From positions 1-54,430 of the forward strand of contig PSRJ01000401.1 in the NCBI GenBank assembly GCA_003175985.1: DNA of 54,430 bases, in the 5' to 3' direction. The notes under the pieces are model-generated. The model did not search any database. It was not told the DNA's origin and saw nothing but the letters and a program-made list of their open reading frames with translations. The translations under genes and the position numbers were made by a program. Numbering within the stretch: position 1 is the stretch's first letter; each line of letters begins with the position of its first letter. This document shows, one piece after another, positions 1 through 8,737 of the stretch. This DNA is from Terriglobia bacterium (GTDB lineage: Bacteria; Acidobacteriota; Terriglobia; Bryobacterales; Bryobacteraceae).

Positions 1-105
1 CGTGGCGATCAGCAGCGAAGGCTCTTTGCGTAGGGGGCTGGCGCCGAAACACAGTGCCGCAACCGCCACTGCGACCGTCCCGCCCCGCAACACTTTGACA
101 AACAT
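1..105 (-). CDS. Start of a secreted protein (partial, signal peptide only)
   Basis: Reading the minus strand from an ATG at 105 gives an open frame of 35 codons that runs off the window edge. The peptide begins MFVKVLRGGTVAVAVAALCF, a basic start followed by a hydrophobic core, as in a Sec signal peptide. The start lies only 13 nt after the stop of the receptor gene that ends at 119, so the two are probably co-transcribed. In the other receptor-led clusters of this window the gene after the receptor is a secreted cytochrome or a similar protein, so a periplasmic redox protein is possible here, but nothing visible identifies it. Confidence 0.6.
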   Translation of the reverse strand, partial: MFVKVLRGGTVAVAVAALCFGASPLRKEPSLLIAT

Positions 106-118
106 GCGGGCGAGTGGA

Positions 119-3100
119 TCAGAATTCCGCTTTCAACGCCAGTTGGATCTGTCGCGGCGGAAGTTGATTCTGCACAATCCCAAATGTCGGATCGTTGACG
201 ACTCGTCCGATCAAGTTGTAGTTCGAATGGTTGGCCAGGTTAAAGACTTCCATCCGGAACTGCAGCCTCAGCCTTTCGTAGATGTGGAAGGTACGGGCTA
301 CCGTGGCATCGATATTGGCCAGGCCGCCTCCCATCATCGTATTGCGCCCAACCGAGCCGAATTGATACACCGGCTGTACAAAGGCTGCGGTATTGAACCA
401 TGCGGCGGTGGAGCGCTGCGCGGAAGGCAAGTTCGGGTTTACGGGCGATCCGTTGGCGCTCAGCACGTAGTTGGGCCGGGTCAGAATTCCGCCGCTGCCG
501 CCGCCAATGTTGATCGGGTCACCCTTGTAATTGATGGTGAAGGGGAAGGCGCTTTGTAGTTGGAGAATGCCGGACAGTTGCCAGCCGCTCAGAATCGCTG
601 CCCCCAGGCCGCCGGCAAGCACCCTGTGGCCTTTGCCAAACGGAAGATCATAGACGCCCGTGGACACAAAGCGATATTTGACGTTGAAGTATGCCACGCT
701 GCGGTCCGCGGCGAGATTGAACGAATTCTGAGGCGGTGAATTCTCGCTGCCCGTAATGCCGCCGGAGTTGCGATATTGCGGCGCATTGGCGATGACCTTC
801 GACCAGGTGAACGAATTCAGCAGCGATACGCCCTGGTGGAACCGGCGTTCCAGCCGGGCCGTGAGGGCATGGTAGTTACTGTGCGCCGAATGCGGGAAGT
901 AATTGATCGTGGTCACAGGGACGACCGCGTTCGACGTTGGAAAGCCTAGCTGCTGCGTCACGGCCGGCGCCATGGTCAGACCGTAGTATGGCCGTTTCAC
1001 GGTAGGACCCGGCATACCATTGTTCAACTGCACATTCTGTTCGAGGTGAATTCCGCCAGTACCCAGATAGCCGGCTTCGAGCACCAGGTTGGGCGCAAGA
1101 CTCCGCTGCACATTAAAGCTCCACTGGGGGGAGTACGTTGTGCCCTGGTGGGGGTCGATGGAAGCCGCCTGAATCGCCTGGCCGCCTACAACCACGGGGC
1201 CAAACACGTTCAGATTCGGATTTTGCGGTATATAGGCGTTGAAAGTCAGGGTCTGGTTATAGGTGGTAGGCAGAGACTGCGCCAGTTTGAGCAGCGTATT
1301 GCCATCCTGGGTGCCGTAGTAGATTCCGCCGCCGGCGCGAATCACGGTCTTCGAATTCACGGACCACGCGAGCCCGACCCGCGGGCTGAAATTGCGCCAG
1401 TTGGTGTAGGCGCATCCCGCCGGGTAGCCGTCTTTGCCGCACACGAAGAGTTTCAGACTGTAGAGCCCCTGAAGGCCGGCGGCAAAAATTGCCATAGGCG
1501 GCGGAGCAGAACTGTAATCAATGCTGCTCATCTGATACCGGCCGTCAGAGATCGGCGGCGAGACTTCCCAGCGCAAGCCTGCGTTCAAAGTGAGGCTGGG
1601 AGTCAACCGCATGTCATCCTGCGCAAAGAGCGCCGTGTTGGTCTGGTGTCCGTCGATGCGATTCGGACCTACGGTGCGCACTGCCGTGCTGGGCAGGCCC
1701 AATAACGCGGTGGCCATCGCGTCGCCGGATAAGTCACCGGCTTTGGGCGCGGCCCCGGTCGCGTTGGTATACCCCTTGGTAAAAGTCAGCGAGCCCAGTG
1801 GGTCGGCATACTCGAAGCGGACATACTGGGTTTTGTCGAACTCGCCCCCCAAAGACAGCGCGTGACGCCCATGTTGCCAGGCAAGCACGTCCCAAGCCTG
1901 ATAGACGTTGTTGCGCGCCCGCGCGACTCCGCCTTGTCCGGCGCCGGCGTAGGGACCCGCTCCGCCGAAATTCAACTGGCCCACGATGAAATTGGGCAAC
2001 TGCGCCGGCTGACCGTTCACCGGGAACGTCAGTTCCGGCAGACCGAAGAGAAAGTTCAGACGGCTGAATCCCAGCCTTAGATCGTTGACCTTGTTCTCGG
2101 AGATCACCCTCGTGGCACCGAAGGCTGCGTTTTGAGGCGCCGCGTTGTCCAGGTTGGAACGCGAAGGCAGGGCCACAGGCAGCGACGCATTCTCCCGAGC
2201 CGCCGAGTAGCGCCCGAAGATCTTCAGATTATCCGTCGCCTGGTAATCGCCGCGCCCGGAGTAGTTGGAATAGTTCTGCAACTGCACGTCGGCGGAATTG
2301 ATATATAGACCGCCCGAAACGTTCGGTAACGGCAGAGCCTGCATCGCGGTGGAGATCGACGGATCGATACGGTTGGAGGGAATGATATTTCCTGGAAAGG
2401 GCGTGCGCGCGCCGCCGCTCAGTGTAGCAGGATCATAAATTACCACCGAACCCGCCTCCCCGCTGAAATTACCGGTGCGCTGGAGAGCGTCGGGCACTCC
2501 GATTGTGGTCAGGTTGGCCGCGGCCTGGCGTGTCCGCAGAGCTTCATAGCTGAAAAACCCGAATACCCTGTTCTTCACCAGTGGACCGCCGAACGAACCT
2601 CCGAACTGGTTGCGCTGAAATTTCGGAACGCTGCTCTGCGTCGTCAGGTTAAATGGCCGCGCATCCATGTCGTTGTTGCGCAGAAATTCCCAGGCCGCGC
2701 CATGCCAGGTTTTGGTGCCCGATTGTGTCAGTACGTTGACCTGTCCGCCTGAAGCTCTCCCATACTGAGCGTTATACTGAGCCACCTGAATCTGAAATTC
2801 GGCGATCGTGTCGACAATTGGCACGTAGTTGAGAGCGTTGTAGTCCGGATCGGAGTTCACCACGCCATCCAGCAGGTACGCGGAGTCGTTGGTGCGGCTG
2901 CCCGCCACACTCAAGCCCGCCACTTCGCCCTGGCGCACGGCGTTCTGCTGAACCGCCTGGCCGCCGGAGTTCACCGCGGGCGAAAGCAGCGCCAATTGCA
3001 GGAACTGGCGGCCGTTGAGCGGCAGCGCTTTTGTCTTTTCCTCACCCACCACGGTGCCCTGCGCCACAGTCACAGCCTCCAATTGCGATACGGTTTCAGT

Positions 3101-3478
3101 AACAGAAACGTGTTCGGATAAAACGCCCACGGCGAGCGTTACGATGAGCTGCGAGGCTTGCGCTACCTGCAGATGGATGTTCTTATATTCCTGGGTCTTA
3201 AAGCCGTTGGCCGCTACGCTCAGCGAGTAGTCGCCCGGTTCAATCAATTCCAGCCGGTACGCGCCGTCGATTCCCGAAAGAGTCTCCCGTGTTGCCCCTG
3301 TGGATAGCTTGTTCAGGCGAACGTGCGCTCCGGGAACACCCAGTCCCGAGGGATCGAGAACGCGCCCTGACATCACGGCGGTGTCATTCTGCGCGAACGA
3401 GACGAATGCAAACGCAAGTACGCTAAGGAGCAACCACGCTCGCTTGGGCGCGCTCGAGTGGAGCCGGTGAGTGAACAT
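119..3478 (-). CDS. Oar-like TonB-dependent outer-membrane receptor with carboxypeptidase-regulatory domain
   Basis: This is a very large outer-membrane protein of about 1119 residues. A signal peptide ending near FAFVSFAQ is followed by a carboxypeptidase-regulatory/Cna-B-like domain (motifs SGRVLDPSG and GAYRLELIEPGDYSL, about residues 30-115). Then comes a plug-like segment (ALPLNGRQFLQLALLSP) and a long beta-barrel region rich in aromatic and Asn/Gly residues, ending in Phe (LALKAEF), as outer-membrane barrels do. I chose the ATG at 3478 because AAGGAAGG lies 10 nt upstream; an in-frame ATG at 3505 has no such site. Such receptors are abundant in Acidobacteriota and import or bind large substrates; the substrate cannot be read from the sequence. 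A secreted protein gene begins 13 nt downstream. Confidence 0.88.
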   Translation of the reverse strand: MFTHRLHSSAPKRAWLLLSVLAFAFVSFAQNDTAVMSGRVLDPSGLGVPGAHVRLNKLSTGATRETLSGIDGAYRLELIEPGDYSLSVAANGFKTQEYKNIHLQVAQASQLIVTLAVGVLSEHVSVTETVSQLEAVTVAQGTVVGEEKTKALPLNGRQFLQLALLSPAVNSGGQAVQQNAVRQGEVAGLSVAGSRTNDSAYLLDGVVNSDPDYNALNYVPIVDTIAEFQIQVAQYNAQYGRASGGQVNVLTQSGTKTWHGAAWEFLRNNDMDARPFNLTTQSSVPKFQRNQFGGSFGGPLVKNRVFGFFSYEALRTRQAAANLTTIGVPDALQRTGNFSGEAGSVVIYDPATLSGGARTPFPGNIIPSNRIDPSISTAMQALPLPNVSGGLYINSADVQLQNYSNYSGRGDYQATDNLKIFGRYSAARENASLPVALPSRSNLDNAAPQNAAFGATRVISENKVNDLRLGFSRLNFLFGLPELTFPVNGQPAQLPNFIVGQLNFGGAGPYAGAGQGGVARARNNVYQAWDVLAWQHGRHALSLGGEFDKTQYVRFEYADPLGSLTFTKGYTNATGAAPKAGDLSGDAMATALLGLPSTAVRTVGPNRIDGHQTNTALFAQDDMRLTPSLTLNAGLRWEVSPPISDGRYQMSSIDYSSAPPPMAIFAAGLQGLYSLKLFVCGKDGYPAGCAYTNWRNFSPRVGLAWSVNSKTVIRAGGGIYYGTQDGNTLLKLAQSLPTTYNQTLTFNAYIPQNPNLNVFGPVVVGGQAIQAASIDPHQGTTYSPQWSFNVQRSLAPNLVLEAGYLGTGGIHLEQNVQLNNGMPGPTVKRPYYGLTMAPAVTQQLGFPTSNAVVPVTTINYFPHSAHSNYHALTARLERRFHQGVSLLNSFTWSKVIANAPQYRNSGGITGSENSPPQNSFNLAADRSVAYFNVKYRFVSTGVYDLPFGKGHRVLAGGLGAAILSGWQLSGILQLQSAFPFTINYKGDPINIGGGSGGILTRPNYVLSANGSPVNPNLPSAQRSTAAWFNTAAFVQPVYQFGSVGRNTMMGGGLANIDATVARTFHIYERLRLQFRMEVFNLANHSNYNLIGRVVNDPTFGIVQNQLPPRQIQLALKAEF

Positions 3479-3734
3479 AAACAGTCGACCTTCCTTGAAG
3501 TACATTTAGTACTTTTAGCCGGTACTGCCGGTAGTGTCTCTAACATCGGCCGGGAAGGGAATACGAACTGTGGTTAGCTATATTTCGGAAGGTTGTCTTG
3601 ACGAACGCGCAGTTAACCGAAGTTCGTCAAAAACGGTTGTGGAATCAATAGACATAAAAAAGCCCTTGCGCGGACATGCGAGCAGCCAGTCGACGGCACC
3701 GGCCGGAGTTCCGGGAAAGGCTATCGATTCCCCT

Positions 3735-5918
3735 TTACCGGGCGAGCGGGTCGGGACGCATCTGAACCTTATAGACTTTGGGGCGTGACTCGGCGCCGCC
3801 TTCGTTGTGGAACACGGTGCGCGTGCCTGTTGTCGTCCACAGCCCGCGCCCCTTCCAGCCTGCGTTGGGATCGTCGATACGGCCGTCCACGTTCTTGCTG
3901 AAGAAGCCCATCGGATAGGGGATGTGGATGTTGACGAACTTGCCGTTCACGAGCGCCAGGAGCGATTCGTTGCCGTTGGACTCGGCGATCGGGACGTTCG
4001 CGCCCAGGCCCAGGGTATTGTAGCGATCGACCCAGAGGTAATAGGCGTGATCGGCGCTGCCCGGGTCGGTGACGCCCTTGAACTGGGGACCCGGAAATTG
4101 ATAAAGGGTCCAGCCTTCGGGGCACTGCTTTCCGGTAGCCGTGGTGGGCCCGGTGAGCGGCCCCTTGCACTTTCGCCGGTCGAAGCTCGCCAGGTGACCG
4201 CTCGACAGCGTCGTCCACACCACGCCGTTGAGATCGAGGTCGATGCCGCGCGCGCCATAACCGATATCGGGCGGCTGATAGACCTCCGCCAATGCGGTTT
4301 CCGAAGGATTCGAGCCCGGCACAAGCCGGATGATGTATCCGGGCTGATCCATGCGCGAAAAGCCGACGTCCATCGACTGGCCCCAGATCGAATCGTCCAC
4401 AGTGCTAGGCTGAACGCCATAAAAGGCCGCCATAATACGCTTGTCTTTCCTGGGATCGACCGGTTGATTGGCCTCGACGTACTCGTCGCGTTTGCCGTTG
4501 CCGTTGGTGTCGATGATGAGCGGAGTCCAGCCCTGCGATTTCTTCTCGTCGCCGGTCTGCTCGTACATCTTCGTATTCAACCAGCCGACAACCCCGCTAT
4601 CGGGCCCGCCGGCGCTGGTCCACAGGGTGTTGTTGGCGTCCCTGGCGAAATAGAGATGTTGCGTGGTGAAGCAGGTGTCGATCAGCGACCACTTGCTGGT
4701 TTTCGGATCGTACATGGAAAGCTGACGAGTGGACTGCTCCAGCGGCGCCACTTTCGCCGGCGGAAGATCCGAACCTGCCTTGCAGTAGTCCGGGTTCTTC
4801 GGCCCTCGAATCCGCGCGGTGAACCAGACTCGCCCCTTTTCGTCGATGATCGGGTTGTGGATGCTGGTGTGGCCATCCCAAATCGCCTGGTCGCCCCAAT
4901 ACGGCGAGCGCCCGTGCGGGAGGTCCAGTGATGACGGTGTATTCGGGTCGCGGAAGGGGTGCTTCACCTGCCATGCTTCGTTGGTGAGCGGGTTGAGAAC
5001 CGGCACCATATCGGTGCTTTCCTCGGGCGATCCGTAGATCAGGCCGTTGGCATTGACGCGCGGATTCCGCTTGTCCGTGGAGATCGCATCGTGCAGATAG
5101 GCCTTGGGAGTCGACCATTCCCACATGCTGATGACGACGTTGCGCTCGGCGCCCTGCGGCCGCTGCGGCTTGGCGGAGGGCAGTTCACCGGCGGCGATAC
5201 GATCGGTCCAGTCCGCGAAAAGGGCCACGGCCTTTTTGGGACCAAGCCGGCTGAGGGTGAGGGCCATGTTGGTTTGCGCTTGACCGGCTTCGAGGCGGCG
5301 GGTCCAGGCCTGTATCGAATTGTCAAAGTGCCCCCATTCCTGGGGAATGGAGCGGATCCCCTTGGAGCCGAGCGCGTGACAAGATTGGCACGAGTTCTTA
5401 ACAGTGTCGATCCAATAGTGCTGCGTCTTCATCACCGGCTGGATACCGTTGCCGCTCGCGCCGGAGCCCGGAAATTCGTTCTTATCCGGAATCTGGAGCA
5501 TCGAATACCAATAGACGCCGGGATAGTATTCCGCCGCCGCGGCGGCACTCGGCGCGGGTATGGCAGTCAGGTTGAGCTGCTTACCCGGGTCCGCTTTGAC
5601 TTTGGGCGAATCGACGAGCCCATAACCGCGCACCCACACGCTGTACGTTGCTTTCGGCAGATCGGGTACCACGTAGCGGCCGCGATCGTCGGTGGCCACC
5701 ATCTTGGCGAACCTGGTGGGAAGGCCGGTAGTTTCCGCGATGACCCAGGCGCCAGCCTCCGGCCCGTTCGGACCTGTCACAACGCCTCCGAGATCCGTGG
5801 GCCCGATCGAGACCGCCGTTCCGGGGCGATCTTGCGCCAAGAGCGGGAAGAAAACTCCGGCCACGCACACGGCAAGTGCGATCGCTACAAACGTCCAACG
5901 CTGGCATATTGTCTTCAT
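3735..5918 (-). CDS. Secreted carboxypeptidase-regulatory / c-type heme / propeller-like protein
   Basis: This 727-residue exported protein has three parts. A signal peptide (ending LLAQ, about residue 29) precedes a carboxypeptidase-regulatory-like beta-sandwich (about 40-115). A single c-type heme motif follows, C177-Q-S-C180-H181 (NSCQSCH). The remainder (about 300-727) has short repeated blocks with Trp, Asp and Gly (for example IDLDLNGVVWTT and DANNTLWTSAGG) that resemble streptogramin-lyase/Vgb-type beta-propellers. Heme attachment implies a periplasmic or surface redox role; the substrate is unknown. I chose the ATG at 5918 (MKTICQ) because GCGAGGC precedes it; upstream in-frame ATGs at 5930 and 6077 lack a signal peptide start or a ribosome site. 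A TATAAT box lies 31 nt upstream. Confidence 0.75.
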   Translation of the reverse strand: MKTICQRWTFVAIALAVCVAGVFFPLLAQDRPGTAVSIGPTDLGGVVTGPNGPEAGAWVIAETTGLPTRFAKMVATDDRGRYVVPDLPKATYSVWVRGYGLVDSPKVKADPGKQLNLTAIPAPSAAAAAEYYPGVYWYSMLQIPDKNEFPGSGASGNGIQPVMKTQHYWIDTVKNSCQSCHALGSKGIRSIPQEWGHFDNSIQAWTRRLEAGQAQTNMALTLSRLGPKKAVALFADWTDRIAAGELPSAKPQRPQGAERNVVISMWEWSTPKAYLHDAISTDKRNPRVNANGLIYGSPEESTDMVPVLNPLTNEAWQVKHPFRDPNTPSSLDLPHGRSPYWGDQAIWDGHTSIHNPIIDEKGRVWFTARIRGPKNPDYCKAGSDLPPAKVAPLEQSTRQLSMYDPKTSKWSLIDTCFTTQHLYFARDANNTLWTSAGGPDSGVVGWLNTKMYEQTGDEKKSQGWTPLIIDTNGNGKRDEYVEANQPVDPRKDKRIMAAFYGVQPSTVDDSIWGQSMDVGFSRMDQPGYIIRLVPGSNPSETALAEVYQPPDIGYGARGIDLDLNGVVWTTLSSGHLASFDRRKCKGPLTGPTTATGKQCPEGWTLYQFPGPQFKGVTDPGSADHAYYLWVDRYNTLGLGANVPIAESNGNESLLALVNGKFVNIHIPYPMGFFSKNVDGRIDDPNAGWKGRGLWTTTGTRTVFHNEGGAESRPKVYKVQMRPDPLAR

Positions 5919-6333
5919 AGTGCCTCGCATAAGGGTTATTGCGATGCAATTATACACAGAGTTGGGCCGGCGTTTGTTAGAACTCCTGGCGCAGAGTCGT
6001 GGAGAGCACGCATTGCGGCAGCATACATATCCTCGTGGCAGCGAGTGGCGCAAATGCAGCGAGTGCGGCACAACCAAAGATAGGTGGTACGACGCCTAGG
6101 GAGCTGCAAACGGCCTGTTTAACACCGATGATATTCGTGTTCTTGCAGTTGTTTACGGCATAGCGACATCGCGGAAGATCTTTTCGCACCCGGCCTTCTA
6201 CTGAGGGATTATATTCGTCATCGTCGCGGAACATGGGCAATTTTGTAGCTTTGTAATATAGAGTGACGCGCTAGGGTGCCCTATAATGCATCGGCGAGGC
6301 CTCGGCGATGGTATGGCATCCCCTTTTTCGGAG
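5919..6333. other. Intergenic region with promoter-like boxes and an imperfect palindrome
   Basis: No convincing gene was found. A minus-strand frame at 5977-6240 is open but has Cys- and Ala-rich, unstructured composition and no ribosome site. A plus-strand TATAAT at 6282-6287 is followed directly by an imperfect 22-bp palindrome at 6289-6310 centred on GAGGCCTC. The plus-strand promoter-like box points into the antisense of the ORF6N gene. The -10 box of the gene to the left is listed separately. Confidence 0.4.
5949..5954 (-). promoter_or_regulatory. Probable -10 box for the heme/propeller gene
   Basis: The minus strand reads TATAAT here, a perfect -10 hexamer, 31 nt upstream of the start codon at 5918. 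No good -35 hexamer is visible at 16-18 nt spacing (the region reads AACAAAC), so the call rests on the -10 box alone. Confidence 0.4.
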
Positions 6334-6915
6334 CTATTTTTCGTCAGGGACGTGGAAACCGATACGCAACCTGCGCCGACGTGGGTTCTTCAGCCTCCTG
6401 AATTCCTTCGCCACGTTCTTGGCTAAAGTCTGCACGTCTTTGGAGACGAGGGCGATCAGCACGGCGTGGTCTTCTTGAGCGGCTTGTAGCTGTTCAATTT
6501 TGCGGGCCAAGTCCTTGTGTGTGGCCAGGAGTTCGCGCAGTCTGACAAACACACGGATGATTAAGATGTTGACCTGCACGGCGCGCTGGCTGTTGAGCAC
6601 AGAGGACAGCATGGCCACGCCCTGCTCGGTAAAGGCGTAGGGGAGATAGCGCCGGCCGCCGTAGCCAGAACTTGAGGTTTCAAATTGAAACCTCAAGTTT
6701 TCGTATTCCTCTTTGGTGAGCTGAAACATGAAATCTTCAGGAAAGCGCTCAGCGTTGCGCCGAACAGCCAAGTTTAGGGATTTGGTGGGCACTTGGTAGA
6801 GCTCGGCCAGGTCGCTGTCGAGCATCACCTTTTCGGCGCGGATGAGGTAGATGCGGCGTTCGATGAGCTGCACGGGCACGGGGAGGTGGTCGGTGGGAGA
6901 TTTTTTCTCGGGCAT
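6334..6915 (-). CDS. ORF6N domain protein (phage/plasmid-type)
   Basis: This 193-residue protein is a typical ORF6N-domain protein, a family common in phages, plasmids and genomic islands and proposed to bind DNA. The diagnostic stretches are IYLIRAEKVMLDSDLAELYQ (about residues 22-41), RNAERFPEDFMFQLT, RRYLPYAFTEQGVAMLSSVL (about 98-117) and LIIRVFVRLRELL. A C-terminal coiled-coil-like segment and a basic tail (RRLKNPRRRRLR) follow. The gene starts 13 nt after the end of a truncated replication-relaxation gene on the same strand, so both look like leftovers of one mobile element. The segment encoding NLRFQFETSS holds a perfect inverted repeat (see the separate entry). No function beyond family membership can be claimed. 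Confidence 0.88.
   Translation of the reverse strand: MPEKKSPTDHLPVPVQLIERRIYLIRAEKVMLDSDLAELYQVPTKSLNLAVRRNAERFPEDFMFQLTKEEYENLRFQFETSSSGYGGRRYLPYAFTEQGVAMLSSVLNSQRAVQVNILIIRVFVRLRELLATHKDLARKIEQLQAAQEDHAVLIALVSKDVQTLAKNVAKEFRRLKNPRRRRLRIGFHVPDEK
6669..6699. repeat. Perfect inverted repeat inside the ORF6N gene
   Basis: The arms AACTTGAGGTTTCAA (6669-6683) and TTGAAACCTCAAGTT (6685-6699) are exact reverse complements around a single A. The 31-bp palindrome lies in the coding sequence, in the linker between the two conserved blocks of the ORF6N domain. It could form a 15-bp hairpin in DNA or mRNA, or be a binding site for a dimeric protein. Confidence 0.9.
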
Positions 6916-6928
6916 TCGGGTTGAAAGG

Positions 6929-7327
6929 TTAATAGTAACGCCTGGCTCTAGTCGGCCTACCGGCGCGGATTGAGTGGACGTTATATGGGTCTTGCCGGTG
7001 ACGATTGTGCTTCACGATGAAGTGCCAATGCGCCCGGAGCTTGAGCTTATAGCGGCTGGTGTTCTCGCTGCCGCGATCGGCTTCATAGAAAAAGTGGGCG
7101 CGCTGCCGGCCTTCGGGATTGCCGGCGATGTAGAGCGTAAAGAAGGCGTCCGGCCGGTGGGGGAGCAATTCCGTCTCCGTCAGCTCTATTGTGGCGCCGT
7201 CCTGCTCAACTACCCGAGGGACTTCCACCTGGCTCCACAACTCCGGCCCTTGCTTCCAGTCCTCGAGCGCCACGTGGCCGGCAAACTTCTGGCAGGCCAG
7301 CTCGAGCAAGGCGTGAAATCTCGAGCG
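6929..7327 (-). pseudogene. Truncated replication-relaxation family gene
   Basis: The minus frame encodes the C-terminal half of a replication-relaxation (Replic_Relax) protein: LLELACQKF, then PDAFFTLYIAGNPEGRQRAH, HFFYEADRGSENTSRYKLKL and RAHWHFI, the acidic/aromatic core of that plasmid-associated family. Family members are usually about 250-300 residues with an N-terminal winged helix; only about 130 remain here. The frame is closed by a stop near 7357, and the coding-like text continues in another frame (about 7325-7410), which suggests a frameshift. There is no ATG; only an unsupported TTG at 7309. It lies 13 nt before the ORF6N gene on the same strand. The family call is from recognition of motifs, not a search. 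Confidence 0.6.
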
Positions 7328-7494
7328 TCGCCGTGTACTGGCCGTATTGCGTGTTTACGTTGGTTCTGCCGAGCAGTTGCAGGCCCGTGCCGATGGTCGA
7401 GAACTCCGAGTGATTAACTGTGGCCGCCTGTGTTAGAATTCCGCTCGAAGCGCCGCCCGCGCGTCGCGAACCGGTTGAAATCGGAGCATGACCT

Positions 7495-8649
7495 ATGAGC
7501 AGGTTGACAATCCTGGTTGTATTCGTCACCGCGGCCCTCGCCCAGCAGGGCGCGCGCCGCATCGTATCGCCGGAGGTTCTTCCCAGCCATCGCATCACTT
7601 TCCGAATTAGCGCGCCGAAAGCTACGGAAGTTGTATTGCGGTTCAGCGAAGGCGGACTGCAATTGCACCCGATGGTGAAGGGCGACGACGGAGTCTGGAG
7701 TGTGACGATCGGTCCGGTCGAGCCCGAAATTTACACGTACTCCTTCCTGGTCGACGGTCTGAAAACGATTGATCTGGCCAATCCGGTGGCGAAGATTGGG
7801 GCGTCGATCGACGCGAGCGTTGTGGAAGTTCCGGGCGAACCGCCACGCTTCGACCAGGTTCAGGAGGCCCCACACGGTTCCATCGACATCCACACCTATG
7901 TCTCCGGCGTGAGCAAGACGCAGCGCGGCCTCTACGTCTACGTGCCGCCCGATTACTATAGCCAGCCCACGAAGCGGTTCCCGGTGCTTTACCTCTGGCA
8001 CGGGGGCGGCGGGGCCGAGCAGGATTGGAGCCGCGACGGCCGCGCGGGCGTGATCCTGGACAACCTGATCGCGCAGAAAAAGGCCGTCCCAATGCTGATC
8101 GTGATGCCCAACAATGTTCCGGGCACGCCCGCGCCTGGCGTAACGACGCCGCAGGAAGCCGTGCTGCCTCCCGCCACCGGCGCCGGCGGGGCGAACTATC
8201 CAATGCTCAAGCGCGAACTGCTGGAGGAAATCATCCCGTTCGTATCCCGGCACTACCGCACCATCGAGAACCGCGAAAGCCGGGCGATTGCCGGGCTCTC
8301 CGCCGGCGGAGGAACCACGTTGAATGTGGGGCTCGCGAGCCTGGATACGTTCGCCTGGATCGCCGAATTCAGCTCCGGCATCTTTGGCGGCACCACCGGA
8401 TATGGAGAGTTCGATATCGCGAAGGTCGCGCCGGGCTTCTATGAAGATCCGGCTGCGACCAACAAGAAGATCAAGCTGTTCTACATGTCGTGCGGCACGG
8501 AAGACCCGCGCTTGCCTTATCAGAAGAAAGCGCTCGAAGACTTTCAGAAACACAAGATCAACGTGACGTTCGCGGCGTTTCCCGGAGCGCATGAATGGAA
8601 GGTGTGGCGGCACTCCCTGGCAGATCTCGCTCCGAAGCTGTTCCGATAG
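7495..8649 (+). CDS. Secreted esterase with N-terminal carbohydrate-binding-like sandwich (feruloyl-esterase type)
   Basis: This 384-residue exported alpha/beta hydrolase belongs to the putative esterase family that includes feruloyl esterases and XynZ-type domains. A short signal peptide (MSRLTILVVFVTAALAQ) is followed by an E-set/CBM48-like beta-sandwich (about residues 30-110, SHRITFRISAPKATEVVLRF) and the hydrolase domain (about 125-384). The nucleophile motif is G-L-S269-A-G-G, the probable acid is D337 (CGTEDPR) and the catalytic histidine is H366 (GAHEW), so the triad is complete. It probably releases acyl groups from plant polysaccharides; the exact substrate is an inference. An orphan signal-peptide stub follows the stop with its own ribosome site. 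Confidence 0.87.
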   Translation: MSRLTILVVFVTAALAQQGARRIVSPEVLPSHRITFRISAPKATEVVLRFSEGGLQLHPMVKGDDGVWSVTIGPVEPEIYTYSFLVDGLKTIDLANPVAKIGASIDASVVEVPGEPPRFDQVQEAPHGSIDIHTYVSGVSKTQRGLYVYVPPDYYSQPTKRFPVLYLWHGGGGAEQDWSRDGRAGVILDNLIAQKKAVPMLIVMPNNVPGTPAPGVTTPQEAVLPPATGAGGANYPMLKRELLEEIIPFVSRHYRTIENRESRAIAGLSAGGGTTLNVGLASLDTFAWIAEFSSGIFGGTTGYGEFDIAKVAPGFYEDPAATNKKIKLFYMSCGTEDPRLPYQKKALEDFQKHKINVTFAAFPGAHEWKVWRHSLADLAPKLFR

Positions 8650-8658
8650 GAGAAACTT

Positions 8659-8706
8659 ATGTATCGAATCTGCATTCTCGCGGTCTCGTTTGCGGCCGCG
8701 GCATAG
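8659..8706 (+). pseudogene. Signal-peptide stub of a lost secreted-protein gene
   Basis: An ATG at 8659 is preceded by TAGGAGAAACTT, a good ribosome-binding site that overlaps the esterase stop. It encodes MYRICILAVSFAAAA and then a TAG. This is a textbook start of a Sec signal peptide that is cut off after 15 codons, and 31 nt later the convergent lactonase gene ends. The arrangement suggests a second secreted protein once followed the esterase in an operon and was lost by deletion. Confidence 0.55.
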
Positions 8707-8737
8707 CCGGGCCCATGCAGAACATGCGGCGCGGTGG

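Noticed and set aside
4959-6083. Long plus-strand frame opposite the heme/propeller gene.
   Set aside because: It is a shadow of a well-supported gene; Arg/Gly/His-rich composition and no domain.
5977-6240. 87-codon minus-strand frame before the heme/propeller gene.
   Set aside because: Composition is not protein-like, and the promoter of the downstream gene lies beside it.
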